DNA of 64,000 bases from Acidomonas methanolica (GTDB lineage: Bacteria > Pseudomonadota > Alphaproteobacteria > Acetobacterales > Acetobacteraceae): positions 1 through 64,000 of the forward strand of contig NZ_SLZN01000011.1 in the NCBI RefSeq assembly GCF_004346035.1, given 5' to 3'. Positions 45,588-55,636 of the stretch are shown in pieces. Within the stretch, counting starts at the first letter, position 1. Every line of letters starts with the position of its first letter. The notes under the pieces are model-generated. The model saw only the letters and a program-made list of their open reading frames with translations. It made no database searches and was not told the DNA's origin. A program made the translations under genes and the position numbers.

Positions 45588-47891
45588 ATGACCAGATGCC
45601 CCTCCCAGCGCGCCCAGCGTTTTGCCTTCTGCGCGACGACGCTGCTCGCCACCGCGGCCTGGACGGATATTGCGATCGCCGCACCCTCGCCGCATGGGCA
45701 CAGGAAGCCGCTCACGCCGAAAGACCGGCAGGTGCCCGCCCAGCCGGCCAGCCGCCTCGAGGAGATCACCGTGACCGCGGAGCGGCGTCAGGCGGACCCG
45801 CAGAAGATCGGCACGTCGCTGAGCATCATTTCGGCACGGGAATTGGCCGCCCGCAACGTGAATGATGTGTTCGACCTGCAATATCTCACGCCCTCGCTGC
45901 AAATGACGCCGCAATTCGGCAGCGGCCAGCCGGATTTCGAGCTTCGCGGCGTCGGCCATCATGATTACGGCTCCTCGAACGTTTCGCCCGTCGGCATTTA
46001 TATCAACGAAGTCTCCAACCCGGTGACATGGGCGACGAACGGGCTGATCTTCGACGTCAGCCGCGTCGAGGTGCTGCGCGGGCCGCAGGGCACGCTCTAC
46101 AGGCGCAACACGACGGCGGGCACGATCAATTTCGTCGTGAACCAGCCGACGGACAGCTTTCACGCCGGGGCGGACGTGCAGTTCGGCGCCTTCAGCGCGA
46201 CGAAATATGACGGATATCTCTCCGGCCCCGTCGCGCGCGGCGTGAAGATGCGGCTGGCCGGGGAAAGCCAGCAGGGCGGCGCATGGCAATATGACGACCA
46301 GGGCGCGCATCTGGGCAATGTGAACCGCACCGCCCTGCGCTGGCTCACCGATCTGCGCCTCTCCGACACGCTCAAGGCGCAGATCGACCTTCACGGCAGC
46401 ATCGACCGCTCGGACGCGGCGGGGCTGCATCTCTTCTCCCCGCTCACCACGATCGCGGCGACCAACCCCGGCGGCCCCGTCCTGCCGCAGGACCATGACC
46501 GCGACATCACCCATTGGGGCACTTCGACCGCCTTCGCGAAGCTGATCGGTGTGACGCCCGACCAGAAGCCCTATCATCATATCGACACCGGCGGCGCGAA
46601 TATCCGCCTCGACCAGAGCCTGCCCTTCGCCACCCTGACCAATCTCGCCAGCTATAACGTGGCGGACCGCCACGAATACGATAATTTCGACGGCACGTCC
46701 CTGAACGTGGCGGATGTCGCCTTCAGGAGCCGCGCCAACGTGTTTCAGAACGAGCTGCGCCTCGTCTCCAGGGGCGATCATCGGCTGAACTGGATCGCGG
46801 GCATCTATTACGCCAACGAATATCTGGCCGATCAGTATTTCTCCGGCTTTCTCGACTCGTATCACGTCATGCAGGGCGTGTTCTACAGCGAGAAGGTGAA
46901 CACGCTCAGCGGCTTCGGCCAGGCGACCTACAGGATTCGCTCCAATCTCTCCCTGACCGGTGGCCTGCGCGTCGAACACGAGGCGCGCGACCTGCATAAT
47001 TTCCGCGCCTATTCTTTCGCTCCCGACGGCAACGTGCTCAATCCGTCGAACGCGATCGCCAAGCGATCGCTGGTCTATACGCTCCCGTCATGGAAAGTGC
47101 AGTTGCAGTACACGCCGACGCGCGACGACATGCTCTACGCCTCCGTTTCGCGCGGCATCAATTCCGGCGGGTTCACGACCTATAACACCAGCAACGCGCA
47201 TGCCGCCTCCGCGCCGTATCAGCCGGAAAAGCTGCTGGCCTATGAAATCGGCAACAAACTCGACATTCCGGAGGCGCATCTGCGGCTGAACGTCGCGGCC
47301 TTTTACTACGACTATCATGACCAGCAGGTGCAATCCGCCGTCGTCAACGCGCAGACGGGGCTGATCGGCGCGATCGTCAACGCGCCGCGCTCCCATCTCG
47401 CGGGCGGCGAGTTCGAGATCGACTGGTCGCCGCTCGACGGCCTGACCCTGAGACAATCCGGAAGCTGGGCGATCGGGCAGTTCGACCGGTTCAACGCCGT
47501 CTACAGCGCGGAAAAGGTCGGCAACAGCTATCAGGCAGTCTATCAGAACCGCAGGGGCGTCGCCCTGCCCGCTCCGAAACTGACCTTCAACGGCTCCGCG
47601 ACCTATCGCTGGCGGATGGGCCGCTACGACGCCTCGCTGGGGATCAATTACAGCCTGCGCACGATCTATTATTCGCTTTTCGGGCCGATGTACAACGTGG
47701 CAGGCTATACGCTCTGGGGGCTGACCGCCTCCATCGCCCCGCGCAAGGGCTGGTGGTCGTTCAACGCCTTCGGCAACAATATTTTCGACAGGCAGTATGA
47801 CGTCACACGCAATTTCTTCCTCAGCGGAGACAATATCGCCCTGGCCGGCATGCCCGCGACATGGGGCCTCCGGTTCGCCGCGAAATATTGA
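45588..47891 (+). CDS. TonB-dependent receptor 2 (siderophore-receptor-like)
   Basis: The 767-residue receptor has a signal peptide ending near AIAAPS, the TonB box LEEITVTAERR near residue 58 and a plug with FDLQYLTPSLQMTPQFGSGQPDFELRG. The conserved VSRVEVLRGPQGTLYRRNTTAGTINFVV follows. Its barrel ends ATWGLRFAAKY with the terminal aromatic. It resembles the large sphingomonad/acetic-acid-bacterial group of catechol- or sugar-type receptors, whose ligands are seldom known. It lies 41 nt after receptor 1 and 36 nt before the hydrolase gene, so one transcript is likely. Confidence 0.9.
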   Translation: MTRCPSQRAQRFAFCATTLLATAAWTDIAIAAPSPHGHRKPLTPKDRQVPAQPASRLEEITVTAERRQADPQKIGTSLSIISARELAARNVNDVFDLQYLTPSLQMTPQFGSGQPDFELRGVGHHDYGSSNVSPVGIYINEVSNPVTWATNGLIFDVSRVEVLRGPQGTLYRRNTTAGTINFVVNQPTDSFHAGADVQFGAFSATKYDGYLSGPVARGVKMRLAGESQQGGAWQYDDQGAHLGNVNRTALRWLTDLRLSDTLKAQIDLHGSIDRSDAAGLHLFSPLTTIAATNPGGPVLPQDHDRDITHWGTSTAFAKLIGVTPDQKPYHHIDTGGANIRLDQSLPFATLTNLASYNVADRHEYDNFDGTSLNVADVAFRSRANVFQNELRLVSRGDHRLNWIAGIYYANEYLADQYFSGFLDSYHVMQGVFYSEKVNTLSGFGQATYRIRSNLSLTGGLRVEHEARDLHNFRAYSFAPDGNVLNPSNAIAKRSLVYTLPSWKVQLQYTPTRDDMLYASVSRGINSGGFTTYNTSNAHAASAPYQPEKLLAYEIGNKLDIPEAHLRLNVAAFYYDYHDQQVQSAVVNAQTGLIGAIVNAPRSHLAGGEFEIDWSPLDGLTLRQSGSWAIGQFDRFNAVYSAEKVGNSYQAVYQNRRGVALPAPKLTFNGSATYRWRMGRYDASLGINYSLRTIYYSLFGPMYNVAGYTLWGLTASIAPRKGWWSFNAFGNNIFDRQYDVTRNFFLSGDNIALAGMPATWGLRFAAKY

Positions 47892-47927
47892 GAGGCGCGG
47901 CGGAACCATGCAAAGGGCGCAAGCATC

Positions 47928-49025
47928 ATGAGACGGCGTGATTTTCTGACCGGCGGCGCGGCGCTGATCGCGACACCCGCCCTCGCGGCGGGGCCTTACG
48001 GCCAGCCCGGACCGCGCAACCTGATCACGGATGTCGCGGGGCTGCGCGTCGGCTGGGCGGACGATCCCCGCGCCTGCACCGGCGTCACGGTCATCCTGCC
48101 GGAGGCGCGCGCGGCGGCGGCGGTGGATGTGCGCGGCGGCGGCCCCGGCACGCGGGAGACGGACGCGCTGGCGGGGCAGAATCTCGTCCGTTCCGTGGAC
48201 GCCGTCGTCCTGTCCGGCGGCTCGGTCTACGGTCTGGCGAGCGCGGACGGCGTCGCAACGTGGCTCGGCGCGCAAGGTCGGGGGTTCGCGCTCGTTCACC
48301 AGCCCGGCGTGCCGCCCTCCCCGGTTGTGCCCGCCGCCATTCTCTTCGACCTCGCCAGCGGCGGCGACAAGAACTGGGGCGAGACGCCGCCCTATCGCGC
48401 GCTCGGACGCGCCGCCGTTCTGGAAGCCGGCCTCGATTTCCCGCTCGGCACCCATGGCGCCGGCTATGGCGCGACGGCCGGGCGTCTCAAGGGCGGGCTG
48501 GGCTCGGCCTCCTACGTGACCCATGACGGCATGACAGTCGGCGCGATCGTCGCCTGCAACAGCCTCGGTTCCGTCATCGCGCCCGGCGGCAAGCGGTTCT
48601 GGGCGGGGGCTTTCGAGATCGGCAAGGAATTCGGCGGCCTCGGGCCGCCGGACACCCATGCTCAGGGCGAGGACTGGGGGCTGGCCAAGCTCAACCCGGA
48701 GCCGCGTGCGAACACCACCATCGCCTGCGTCGCCACCGACATGACTCTCGACCCCGACGAGCTCAAGCGCGTGGCCATCATGGCGCAGGACGGCCTGCCG
48801 CGCGCGATCCGGCCGGTCCACTCGCCCTTCGACGGCGACATCGTCTTCGCCCTCTCGACGGGCCGCAAGGCGATTCCCTCTTCGGGCACGCTGCTGGCGC
48901 GCGACCTTACCGTAGCGCGGATCGGGGCGCTGGCGGCGGATGTGCTGGCGCGGGCCATCGCGCGCGGCGTCTATTCCGCGACGACACCGCCCGGGATGAG
49001 GGCGAAAGCCTGGACGACCCTTTGA
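47928..49025 (+). CDS. Tat-exported P1/S58-family hydrolase (NylC/DmpA-like)
   Basis: A 365-residue N-terminal-nucleophile hydrolase. The Tat signal MRRRDFLTGGAALIATPALA directs folded export to the periplasm. The P1 fold is visible in GLRVGWADDPRACTGVTVILP, VVLSGGSVYGLASADGVA and HDGMTVGAIVACNSLGSV. The predicted autocleavage site is Asn262-Thr263 in RANTTIACVATD, the position equivalent to Asn/Thr cleavage in the nylon-oligomer hydrolase NylC. RPVHSPFDGDIVFALSTG follows. Family members cleave beta-peptides, D-amino-acid amides, oligoamides or glycan-bound lactams. AAGGG precedes ATG 47928. The substrate is unknown. Confidence 0.85.
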   Translation: MRRRDFLTGGAALIATPALAAGPYGQPGPRNLITDVAGLRVGWADDPRACTGVTVILPEARAAAAVDVRGGGPGTRETDALAGQNLVRSVDAVVLSGGSVYGLASADGVATWLGAQGRGFALVHQPGVPPSPVVPAAILFDLASGGDKNWGETPPYRALGRAAVLEAGLDFPLGTHGAGYGATAGRLKGGLGSASYVTHDGMTVGAIVACNSLGSVIAPGGKRFWAGAFEIGKEFGGLGPPDTHAQGEDWGLAKLNPEPRANTTIACVATDMTLDPDELKRVAIMAQDGLPRAIRPVHSPFDGDIVFALSTGRKAIPSSGTLLARDLTVARIGALAADVLARAIARGVYSATTPPGMRAKAWTTL

Positions 49026-49219
49026 GCCGGAACGGTCCGAGACCGCTCGCGCGCGGGCTGCTCGCGCTCGGCCTTCCCGCGGCGGGAATCCTGGGCCCGG
49101 TGACGGTGCTCCTGCTCACCCGCGCGCAATGGTTCGGGCTGCCCGCCGCCGTGCTCTGGCTGTTCGGCTGCCTGCCCCTGACCGCGCTCTGCCTGTTCCT
49201 CGCCAGTCGCACCCCATGA
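49022..49219 (+). CDS. DUF3311-type small membrane protein
   Basis: This 65-residue protein has two membrane helices (ARGLLALGLPAAGILGPVTVLLL and LPAAVLWLFGCLPLTALCLFLAS). Its size and place directly before a sodium:solute symporter match DUF3311 proteins, probable accessory subunits of such transporters. The start is TTG 49022 overlapping the hydrolase stop (TTGA); no ATG or GTG precedes the first helix. Confidence 0.65.
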   Translation: MSRNGPRPLARGLLALGLPAAGILGPVTVLLLTRAQWFGLPAAVLWLFGCLPLTALCLFLASRTP

Positions 49220-49243
49220 GTCGCGCCTCATGAGCCGTTCGCC

Positions 49244-50614
49244 ATGATCGCCGGGTTCGTTCCGGTGCTGCTGCTGGCGCTCGCCCTCGCGATCGGCGCC
49301 CGAACCGGCCACCCGTCACGGGACCCGCGCAGCTTCTTCGCGGCGCGCGGACAATTCGGCGCGATCCTCTTCTTCCTCCTCTCGGTCGGCGAAACCTATT
49401 CGATCGGCTCCGTCCTCGGTTTCCCCGGTGGCGTGGTGGCGAAAGGGCCGGGGCTGGCCGTCTGGTTCGTCGGGTATATCCTGCTCGCGGCCCCGGTCGG
49501 CTTCCTGCTCTATCCGCTCATCTGGCGCGCCGGGCAGCGCAGCGGGGCGATCACCCTCCCCGCGCTGTTCCGCACGCATTTCGGGAGCGCGACTCTGGGC
49601 CGCTGCGTGGCCGTACTGCTCGTCCTGCTGATGCTGCCGCTCGGAACAATGCAGATCGTGGGGCTGGACGCCGTGCTGACGCGGCTTCTGCCGGACGGGG
49701 GCAAGGCGGGACTCAATCTCCTCGCCGCGGCGCTGGCGCTGCTGTTCGTGGCGCTGGCCGGGCTGCGGGGCGCGGCCTTCGTGTCGGTGCTCAAGGACGT
49801 GCTGATGCTGACGGCGGTGCTCGGCGTCGCGGCGGCGGCGCTGCTGGCCTGGCCGCATCACGCGCTCATGCCGGTGGCCCGCGCCTTTCAGGGCGAGGCG
49901 GACGTGTCTCCGGTCAGGGAGACGCTCTTCGCGCTCAGCACGATCCTCATCCAGTCGGCCGGATTCTGCATCGCGCCGCAAACCGTCGTCTCGGTCTTTT
50001 CCGCGCGCGATCCGCAGACGATCCGCCGGGCGCAGCTCTGGCTGCCGCTCTATATGCTGCTCTTTCCCCTGCTCTTCGCCGTCGCCTGCTACGCCCTCAC
50101 CCATGACGTCGCGCGCGAACCGGCGGACGGCGTATTCCTGGCGGTGGCGGCGACCGTCCTGCCCGACTGGGCGCAGGGCGTCGTCCTGGCGGGCGTGGCG
50201 CTCACGGCGCTGGTCTGGCTGGGGGCGGTCTGCCTCGCGCTCTCCGCCATCGTCACGCGCGACCTGCTCCCCGGCCTTCCGCCGCGGCGGCAACGTCCGG
50301 TCGGGGTCGTCGTCGCCGCGAGCTATCTGGTGCTCTCGGTCGCCGGGGCGGCGTGGCACAGCGTGCTCATCGCCAATCTCAACACGCTGTTCTATCTCGG
50401 ACTCGTGCAACTCCTGCCCGGTCTGGCCGCCATCCTCGCGAATCGTCGCCTGCCCTCAGGCGGCGTCCTGCTGGGCGCAGTCTGCGGTCTCGCCCTGTCG
50501 CTCGTCCTGCGCGAGGCGTCCATCGGGTTGTACGGAGTCAATCCGGCCTTTCCCGGCCTGATCCTGAACGCGCTGCTGCTGGGCCTCGTCGCCGCCCGGC
50601 GGTCGTCAGCCTGA
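49244..50614 (+). CDS. Sodium:solute symporter family transporter
   Basis: The 456-residue inner membrane protein has about twelve to thirteen hydrophobic helices. The segment FFLLSVGETYSIGSVLGFPGGVVAKGPG corresponds to the discontinuous first helix of the LeuT-like SSS fold, and VARAFQG plus the later SAGFCIAPQTVVSVFSARDPQTIRRAQ region is typical of the family. SSS members import solutes such as amino acids, sugars or monocarboxylates with Na+. It lies 24 nt after the DUF3311 gene. Its place behind a periplasmic hydrolase suggests import of the hydrolysis product. Confidence 0.85.
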   Translation: MIAGFVPVLLLALALAIGARTGHPSRDPRSFFAARGQFGAILFFLLSVGETYSIGSVLGFPGGVVAKGPGLAVWFVGYILLAAPVGFLLYPLIWRAGQRSGAITLPALFRTHFGSATLGRCVAVLLVLLMLPLGTMQIVGLDAVLTRLLPDGGKAGLNLLAAALALLFVALAGLRGAAFVSVLKDVLMLTAVLGVAAAALLAWPHHALMPVARAFQGEADVSPVRETLFALSTILIQSAGFCIAPQTVVSVFSARDPQTIRRAQLWLPLYMLLFPLLFAVACYALTHDVAREPADGVFLAVAATVLPDWAQGVVLAGVALTALVWLGAVCLALSAIVTRDLLPGLPPRRQRPVGVVVAASYLVLSVAGAAWHSVLIANLNTLFYLGLVQLLPGLAAILANRRLPSGGVLLGAVCGLALSLVLREASIGLYGVNPAFPGLILNALLLGLVAARRSSA

Positions 50615-50636
50615 GCGCCCCGTTTGTCGCACGCCT

Positions 50637-51650
50637 TCAGCGGACGGGCAGCGCGCGCGGTCCGGCGCTCAGCATGGCGACATGGCGGCGGCACAGGACG
50701 AGATCCGGGCTGCCCGTCTGTTTGCAGGCCAGTTCGAGCGCCTGCGTCTCGGCCAGAGCGCGCCGCAGGGCGGGGCCGTTCCAGCGATCGAGCGCCACGT
50801 CGAACCGTTCGGCCCGCTTGAAGAAGACCGGCGGCCGCAGCGCCTTGACCGCCTCGGCGCGAGAGACGCCGCTCTCGACCGCAAGCACCACGCGCAGCAG
50901 CCGCGTCAGCGCGCTCAGGCAGCCGCGCGCCACGCCGACCGGCGCGATCCCGTCCGCCAGCGCGCGTTCGAGCGCCAGATCCGCCGCCGCGCGGTCTCCG
51001 GCCAGCGCGGCGCTGGTCGCGTCCTCCAGCGTCGCCCCGCCCGCATCGCCGATGCAATCCTGCACATCGTCCAGAGTCAGCGCCCCGCCCGGCCCGGCAT
51101 AGAGCGCGAGCTTGGCGATCTCGCCACGCACCGCCGCGCGATCCGCGCCCAGATGGCCGGTCAGCCAGACCAGCGCGTCACGGTCGATCCGCACGTTTTC
51201 CGCCGCCAGCATGTCGCCGACGCTCGCGGCCAGCGCGCGGCCCTCCTCCGGATAGCAGCCGATCACCGCCGCGCGCTTCTCCGCTTCCAGGGCGGCGCGC
51301 AGCCTGGAGCGCGAGGCGAGGCCGGGCGCCTCGATCACCACCAGCGTGTCGGACTCGACCGCGAGCGCGCGCTGCACCCCCGGCAGGAGCGAGTCTCCCC
51401 CTTCGCGTACCCAGACCGCACGCCGCCCGCCGATCAGGGAGAGCGCGCCGGTCTCCTCCTCCAGCCGGTCATGCGCGTCGCGGTCGAGTGCGGCAACGCG
51501 GAAAGGATCGTCGAGGCTCTCCGCTACGACCGTGACCGCCCGGGCCGCGCGTTCGCGGATCAGCCCGGTATCCTCGCCATGCAACAGGATGACGCGCCAC
51601 TTTCCCGCCTCGGCCAGCGCCTTCGCCGCTCCGCGCGCATCGATCTTCAT
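50637..51650 (-). CDS. holA: DNA polymerase III subunit delta
   Basis: HolA (337 residues) opens the beta clamp in the clamp loader. The N-terminal KIDARGAAKALAEAGKWRVILLHGEDTGLIRERA is typical of the family, and QRALAVESDTLVVIEAPGLASRSRLRAALEAEKRAAVIGCYPEEG belongs to the AAA-like module. A helical C-terminal collar domain ends at ALPVR. ATG 51650. It follows lptE and leuS in the same direction, a conserved alphaproteobacterial order (leuS-lptE-holA). Confidence 0.93.
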   Translation of the reverse strand: MKIDARGAAKALAEAGKWRVILLHGEDTGLIRERAARAVTVVAESLDDPFRVAALDRDAHDRLEEETGALSLIGGRRAVWVREGGDSLLPGVQRALAVESDTLVVIEAPGLASRSRLRAALEAEKRAAVIGCYPEEGRALAASVGDMLAAENVRIDRDALVWLTGHLGADRAAVRGEIAKLALYAGPGGALTLDDVQDCIGDAGGATLEDATSAALAGDRAAADLALERALADGIAPVGVARGCLSALTRLLRVVLAVESGVSRAEAVKALRPPVFFKRAERFDVALDRWNGPALRRALAETQALELACKQTGSPDLVLCRRHVAMLSAGPRALPVR

Positions 51651-51656
51651 GCCACG

Positions 51657-52307
51657 TTACGGTGCACTGAGACCGAGCGGAGACCCGTCCCGCCCCGTCG
51701 CCGCCGCCGGAACGCCGTCAGGTCCGGCCTTCTGCGTCGGCTGTCCGTTCGCCGTCGGCATGCCGTTGGGATCGAAATAGCTTGCCCGATCCTGCATGTT
51801 GGCCTGGGCAGGCTTCACGTGGGAACGGAACCAGACGGCGACCTGCTGGGCGATATCCGTCGCAAGGGTCTTGGCGACACGCCCTTGCGCCGTCTCGTGG
51901 TTCAGCGTCAGGGCGAAATATTGTTCGTACTGGGTGTTGATGCCGTCGAGCGTCGAGGCGTCGCCTTCCGCCAGCAGGACGGGGATGTCCGCGACGGTAT
52001 AAAGCTGCCAGTGCGCCGAGCCCGTCTCGCGCATCCGTCCGGACGTATTGTCCGGGTGAATGTCGATCGACTGCGCCCCGAAACCGGGAGCGACCCTCAA
52101 CGTGTACCCTTCCGGCGCCTGCTGGCTCGCCCCTCCCAACGTCTCCTGCAAGGCGAGGCGGAGTTCCTGCCCGGCGCGCCCGGGGATGTTGGCGACATAG
52201 ACATCCTGCAACTGTTGCGCGGCATCCACGCCGCTCCCCTGCTGGCCATAGAGCGGCTGGAAGCCGCAACCTCCCAGAAGCAGCAGAAGGGGAAGCGCGC
52301 GACGCAT
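51657..52307 (-). CDS. lptE: LPS assembly lipoprotein LptE
   Basis: LptE plugs the LptD barrel in the outer membrane and helps deliver lipopolysaccharide. MRRALPLLLLLGGCGFQPLYG shows the lipobox LGGC at Cys14 and the GFQPLYG motif common to the family. The body of 216 residues keeps IPGRAGQELRLALQETL and the RVAKTLATDIAQQVAVWF helix. The tail after FDPNG is Ala/Gly-rich. ATG 52307 follows the leuS stop by 4 nt. Confidence 0.88.
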   Translation of the reverse strand: MRRALPLLLLLGGCGFQPLYGQQGSGVDAAQQLQDVYVANIPGRAGQELRLALQETLGGASQQAPEGYTLRVAPGFGAQSIDIHPDNTSGRMRETGSAHWQLYTVADIPVLLAEGDASTLDGINTQYEQYFALTLNHETAQGRVAKTLATDIAQQVAVWFRSHVKPAQANMQDRASYFDPNGMPTANGQPTQKAGPDGVPAAATGRDGSPLGLSAP

Positions 52308-52311
52308 CGTC

Positions 52312-54939
52312 TCAGCCCGCCACGACGAAATTGACGATTCGGTTGGGCACATGCACCCGCTTGACGATACGCTTGCCCTCCAGCATGCGCGCCACGTTCG
52401 GCTCGGCCTCCGCGAGCGCCAACACCTCCGCGGCGGGCGCGTCCGGCGCGACCTCGATCGTGCCGCGCAGCTTGCCCATCACCTGCACGCCCAGCGTGAT
52501 CCGCGTCACCGTCAGCAGTTCGGGCTCGGCCTCCGGCCAAGGCCGTTCGACCACCATCGGGCCGCCCGGCTCCAGCAGCGCCATCATCTCCTCGGCCAGA
52601 TGCGGCTGCATCGGCGCGCAGAGCAGGCAGAGCGCCGTCGCCGCCTCGCGTCGCGCCGCCGCGACGCCGGGAGCGTCGGATTTCTCCGCCTCCACCAGCG
52701 CCGAGGTCAGTTCGTGGATGCGCGCGACGGCGACGTTCGGCGTGAAACTTTCCAGCGCCTCGGTGACGGCGGCGATGGTCCGATGCGTGGCGCGGCGCAG
52801 TTCCTCGCCGCCCGGCCCGTGCGCGGATGCGGCCCCGTCCCGCGCCGCGACGCCCGCAACCAGACGGAACAGCCTCTGGCCGAAGCGCGCGGCGGCGGCG
52901 ACGCCCGCCTCCGTCCATTCCATGTCCCGCTCGGGCGGGCTGTCGGACAGCACGAACCAGCGCGCCGTATCCGCACCGAAACGCTCGACGATGGCCGTGG
53001 GCGACACCGTGTTACGCTTGGACTTGGACATTTTTTCCGAGCGGCCGACCGTGACCGGCTGACCGTTGTCGCGCCGCACCATGCCGTCGCCGCGCTTCTC
53101 GACATCCTCCGGCGCCAGCCAGCCGCCAGCGTCGCGATAACTTTCATGGGTGATCATGCCCTGGGTGAAGAGCCCGGCGAAGGGCTCGTCCACGTTGAGA
53201 TGCCCCGTCTCATGCATCGCGCGGGTGAAGAAACGGGCATAAAGCAGATGCAGGATCGCATGCTCGATGCCACCGATATACTGATCCACCGGCAGCCACG
53301 CATCCGCCGCCGCCACATCGGTCGGCGTCCCGGCATGCGGCGCGGTGAAGCGCGCGAAATACCAGGAACTGTCGACGAACGTGTCGCAGGTGTCGGTCTC
53401 GCGCGTCGCGGGGCGACCGCATTTCGGGCACGCGACATGCTTCCATGTCGGGTGGTGGTCGAGCGGATTGCCCGGCCGGTCGAAGGTCACGTCTTCCGGC
53501 AGCACCACCGGAAGCTGGTCGTCCGGCACGGGCACCGCGCCGCAGGTCTCGCAGTGGATGACCGGGATCGGGCAACCCCAGTAGCGCTGGCGGGAAATGC
53601 CCCAGTCGCGCAGACGCCAGTTCACCACACCATGCCCGACGCCCATGGCCTCCAGACGCTCGATGGCGCGGCGCTTGCCTTCAGTCGTGCTCAGCCCGTC
53701 GAGGAAGCCGGAATGGATCAGCGTGCCCTCGCCCGTCACCGCCGTCGCGCCGATGGTGAAGCTCTCCGCATCCTCGCCGGGCGGCAGGATGACCGGCACC
53801 ACCGGCAGGCCGTATATGCGCGCGAAATCGAGATCGCGCTGGTCGCCGCACGGGCAGCCGAACACCGCGCCGGTGCCGTATTCCATCAGCACGAAATTCG
53901 CGATCCAGACGGGCACGGTCTGATCGGGCCGGAACGGATTGGCGACGCGCAGCCCGGTGTCGTAGCCGCGCTTCTCCGCCATCTCGATCGCCTCTTCCGA
54001 CGTGCCGAGACGCTGGCATTCCTCGATGAACGCCCGCGCGCCCGCGTCGCGCCGCCCGACTTTCGCGGCCAGCGGATGATCGGCCGCGATCGCCACGAAG
54101 CTCATGCCGAACAGTGTGTCCGGCCGCGTGGTGAACACCTCCACCGCATCGAGATCGCCATCGAACCCGTCCGGCGGCGCTTCGAGCGGGAAACGCAGCC
54201 GCGCGCCCTCTGACCGTCCGATCCAGCGTTCCTGCATCACGCGAACGCGCGCGGGCCAGCGATCGAGCGTTTCGAGCCCTTCGAGCAGCGGCCCAGCGAA
54301 ATCCGTGATCTTCAGGAACCACTGCGACAGGCGCTTCTTCTCGATCAGCGCTCCGGACCGCCAGCCGCGCCCGTCCACGACCTGCTCGTTGGCCAGAACG
54401 GTCTGGTCCACCGGGTCCCAGTTGACCGCCGATTCCTTGCGCTCGACCAGCCCCGCGCGCCACATGTCGAGGAACAGCTTCTGCTGCCTGCCGTAATAGT
54501 CCGGCAGGCAGGTCGCGATCTCGCGGTCCCAGTCCAGCGAAAAGCCAAGACGCTGCAACGTACCGCGCATGGCGGCGATATTGTCCATCGTCCAGGCCCC
54601 GGGATGCACGCCGCGCTCCCGGGCGGCGTTCTCTGCGGGCAGGCCGAAAGCGTCCCAGCCCATCGGATGCAGCACCGAGAAGCCTTTCGCCCGCTTGTAG
54701 CGCGCCACCACGTCGCCCAGGGCGTAATTGCGCACATGGCCCATGTGAAGCTGGCCGGAGGGGTAGGGAAACATCTCCAGCACGTAGTATTTCGGCCTGT
54801 CCGCGGGCGGATGGTCCGCCGCCGCGAAAGAGCGCGCCCGCGCCCATGCCTGCTGCCAGCGCGGCTCGGCCTCCGCGAAATCGAAGCTCAATCTGGAATC
54901 GACGGCAGCCGTCTCGTTCTCGTTCATGTCATCCATCAT
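52312..54939 (-). CDS. leuS: Leucyl-tRNA synthetase
   Basis: LeuS (875 residues) charges tRNA-Leu and edits misacylated products. The class I signatures [13 protein letters not shown] (HIGH-type) and [12 protein letters not shown] (KMSKS) are visible. The editing CP1 domain contains [22 protein letters not shown]. Zinc-ribbon cysteines occur in HCETCGAVP and [11 protein letters not shown]-terminal anticodon-binding domain ends at [11 protein letters not shown] 54939 is used; an internal ATG at 54927 (MNENETAA) is an alternative. Confidence 0.97.
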   Translation of the reverse strand: MMDDMNENETAAVDSRLSFDFAEAEPRWQQAWARARSFAAADHPPADRPKYYVLEMFPYPSGQLHMGHVRNYALGDVVARYKRAKGFSVLHPMGWDAFGLPAENAARERGVHPGAWTMDNIAAMRGTLQRLGFSLDWDREIATCLPDYYGRQQKLFLDMWRAGLVERKESAVNWDPVDQTVLANEQVVDGRGWRSGALIEKKRLSQWFLKITDFAGPLLEGLETLDRWPARVRVMQERWIGRSEGARLRFPLEAPPDGFDGDLDAVEVFTTRPDTLFGMSFVAIAADHPLAAKVGRRDAGARAFIEECQRLGTSEEAIEMAEKRGYDTGLRVANPFRPDQTVPVWIANFVLMEYGTGAVFGCPCGDQRDLDFARIYGLPVVPVILPPGEDAESFTIGATAVTGEGTLIHSGFLDGLSTTEGKRRAIERLEAMGVGHGVVNWRLRDWGISRQRYWGCPIPVIHCETCGAVPVPDDQLPVVLPEDVTFDRPGNPLDHHPTWKHVACPKCGRPATRETDTCDTFVDSSWYFARFTAPHAGTPTDVAAADAWLPVDQYIGGIEHAILHLLYARFFTRAMHETGHLNVDEPFAGLFTQGMITHESYRDAGGWLAPEDVEKRGDGMVRRDNGQPVTVGRSEKMSKSKRNTVSPTAIVERFGADTARWFVLSDSPPERDMEWTEAGVAAAARFGQRLFRLVAGVAARDGAASAHGPGGEELRRATHRTIAAVTEALESFTPNVAVARIHELTSALVEAEKSDAPGVAAARREAATALCLLCAPMQPHLAEEMMALLEPGGPMVVERPWPEAEPELLTVTRITLGVQVMGKLRGTIEVAPDAPAAEVLALAEAEPNVARMLEGKRIVKRVHVPNRIVNFVVAG

Positions 54940-55040
54940 GCGCCGCGCCCGCCACGCGGCCCAACCTTCTGCAGAAAAACGCCCCGCCCGCGACGGCGAG
55001 GCTTGTCGGATTCACCGTGGCTCCGGCGTGTGTCCCGGCC

Positions 55041-55568
55041 TCAGTCGCGATCGCCGTTATCGGCGCGAAGCTGCCGCGCGCGGCTCAGAATCCGCGCCGT
55101 GATGTCGGAGACCGTATTCGTCGCGACCGGCGTATCCACCCATTCGCCATCCTGCTTCACCTGCCGGAACACGGAGATCCGAAGCGCGTCCGAGCGCAGG
55201 CGGCGGTCAAGCACATACGCCACGATCTTGAAGCGCTCCCCGTTCGTCGCGGGCGGCTGATACCAGTCGGTGAGGATCACGCCGCCGACCGCATCCGCCG
55301 AGGCGAGCGGCATGAAGGAAAGCGTGTCGATCGCCCCGCGCCAGAGATAGGCGTTCACCCCGCCCTGCAACTGGTCGTCCCCGCCCGTCGCGCCGCGATC
55401 GAATTCGGCCAGATGGTTGCGCGGCGCGGCCAGCCCGCCTGGATTCCGGGCGGTGCCGCATCCCGCAAGCGCCAGGAGCGCGGCGAAGGCCGCCCCTCCG
55501 CGCATGGCAGGACGGGCTGCGCTGCCCAAAGACGTAGAGAAGACGGTCGAACGAAGCATGAGCGACAT
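55041..55568 (-). CDS. DUF3576 lipoprotein
   Basis: This 175-residue lipoprotein has the lipobox ALAGC (Cys near residue 37). DUF3576 features include AYLWRGAIDTLSFMPLASADAVGGVILTDWY and a C-terminal RQVKQDGEWV segment. DUF3576 proteins are conserved next to leuS in alphaproteobacteria and are probably envelope-associated; their function is unknown. ATG 55568 has GAAGGG six bases upstream; a start at 55505 (MRGGAAFAALLALAGC) would give a shorter signal. Confidence 0.85.
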   Translation of the reverse strand: MSLMLRSTVFSTSLGSAARPAMRGGAAFAALLALAGCGTARNPGGLAAPRNHLAEFDRGATGGDDQLQGGVNAYLWRGAIDTLSFMPLASADAVGGVILTDWYQPPATNGERFKIVAYVLDRRLRSDALRISVFRQVKQDGEWVDTPVATNTVSDITARILSRARQLRADNGDRD

Positions 55569-55636
55569 GATGACCCTTCAAGGGCGGCCGGGGCCGGATG
55601 ACGGAAAGGGCGACTGGCACGAAGCCGCCTTGCGCA

